64,000 nucleotides of DNA. Origin: Actinomyces vulturis. GTDB lineage: Bacteria; Actinomycetota; Actinomycetes; Actinomycetales; Actinomycetaceae. Made by a program: the position numbers and the translations under genes. The notes beneath the pieces were generated by a model. The model was not told the DNA's origin. It saw only the letters and a program-made list of their open reading frames with translations, and searched no databases. Below are positions 63,724 through 64,000 of this stretch, piece by piece. Within the stretch, counting starts at the first letter, position 1. The number at the start of each line of letters is the position of its first letter. The stretch covers positions 62,001 to 126,000 of the forward strand of contig NZ_LZRK01000004.1 of the NCBI RefSeq assembly GCF_001687305.1, read 5' to 3'.

Positions 63724-64000
63724 TTAATGGACGAGTTCACAGGTATTGAGGTAGACGTGGCTAGGCTCAGCAGATTCTGTCATCGCAATCCAGCCGTCGG
63801 GACCGAAAACAATGTCTTCCCGCTGTGGATACTCGGGGTTGTCGGAGTACGGAGCCCGCTGTTCCCACCGCGCGTTCCACCGATTGTTCAACGACAGGTC
63901 CGTCAAGCACGCTCCGAGTCTCACGTCTGATGGTTCGGCGCTGTCCGTGTGTGTCATGGTGTAGATCGTCGGTGGGATGTCGCTATCGAGGAGGGCGATA
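63724..64000 (-). CDS. C-terminal part of a gene cut by the window end
   Basis: The minus-strand frame is open from 64000 to its stop at 63724. The 91-residue fragment has segments such as DIVFGPDGWIAMTES and WEQRAPYSDNPEY that look like real protein, but I do not recognise a family. An internal ATG at 63957 is probably not the start. Confidence 0.5.
   Translation of the reverse strand, partial: IALLDSDIPPTIYTMTHTDSAEPSDVRLGACLTDLSLNNRWNARWEQRAPYSDNPEYPQREDIVFGPDGWIAMTESAEPSHVYLNTCELVH

Noticed and set aside
1-64000. CRISPR arrays, insertion sequences, integrases or prophage genes
   Set aside because: I found no regularly spaced repeats, transposase or integrase motifs, or phage structural genes anywhere in the window.

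Overview
The window reads as a chromosomal segment of a mid-GC actinobacterium, most likely an Actinomycetaceae-type organism. The evidence is a set of actinobacteria-restricted families (SepH, DUF3159, DUF3710, DUF4193, DUF5998, DUF3097, Septum_form), a separate topoisomerase IV pair (parC, parE), RR-type lipoprotein signals, an operon order comEA-comEC-holA / rpsT / lepA / hemW / hrcA-dnaJ-rsmE, and several genes whose start codon lies 6-7 bases behind a -10 hexamer, as in leaderless actinobacterial transcripts. I see no rRNA, CRISPR array, insertion sequence or prophage. Species assignment is inference.

Layout. 1-4.2 kb: small unlinked genes (YdcF-like, HdeD-like, DUF1801, O6-alkylguanine repair, GH20 hexosaminidase). 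4.3-9.4 kb: a minus-strand iron-siderophore operon (binding lipoprotein, two permeases, ATPase, siderophore-interacting flavoprotein). 9.8-18.5 kb: FAD disulfide oxidoreductase, RNA uracil methyltransferase, DUF3159-DUF3710-DUF4193, sepH, a phosphodiesterase and DUF5998. 18.5-23.5 kb: convergent parC and parE. 23.6-27.7 kb: phoH-ybeY-CNNM/CorC-era, translationally coupled. 27.9-39.0 kb: an accessory metabolic block. It holds a one-gene fusion of a ROK-type regulator to a Gfo/Idh/MocA dehydrogenase, an ABC sugar importer without its own ATPase, a second paralogous dehydrogenase, a GT4 glycosyltransferase and an EamA permease, and then threonine catabolism (tdh, kbl). 39.06-39.25 kb: tRNA-Leu(UAA) and an abnormal 92-nt tRNA-like gene. 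39.4-51.9 kb: rsmE, dnaJ, hrcA with a CIRCE element, DUF3097, Septum_form lipoprotein, NhaD-like antiporter, hemW, sulfatase, trmB, lepA. 52-64 kb: two membrane proteins, a PemK-like protein, rpsT, holA, comEC, comEA, DegV, a DUF853 ATPase, an aldose epimerase and a gene cut by the window end.

How it fits together. In many actinobacteria hrcA-dnaJ-rsmE runs straight into phoH-ybeY-CNNM-era. Here the two halves keep orientation and order but are separated by about 11.7 kb carrying the ROK/dehydrogenase sugar cluster, tdh-kbl and the tRNAs, so that block looks like an insertion into an ancestral operon. The fusion gene, its upstream 15-bp palindrome, the importer and the paired dehydrogenases together suggest a self-regulated uptake and oxidation system for an unidentified sugar or polyol. 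That cluster and the tRNA with two possible anticodon arms are the two parts most worth following up.
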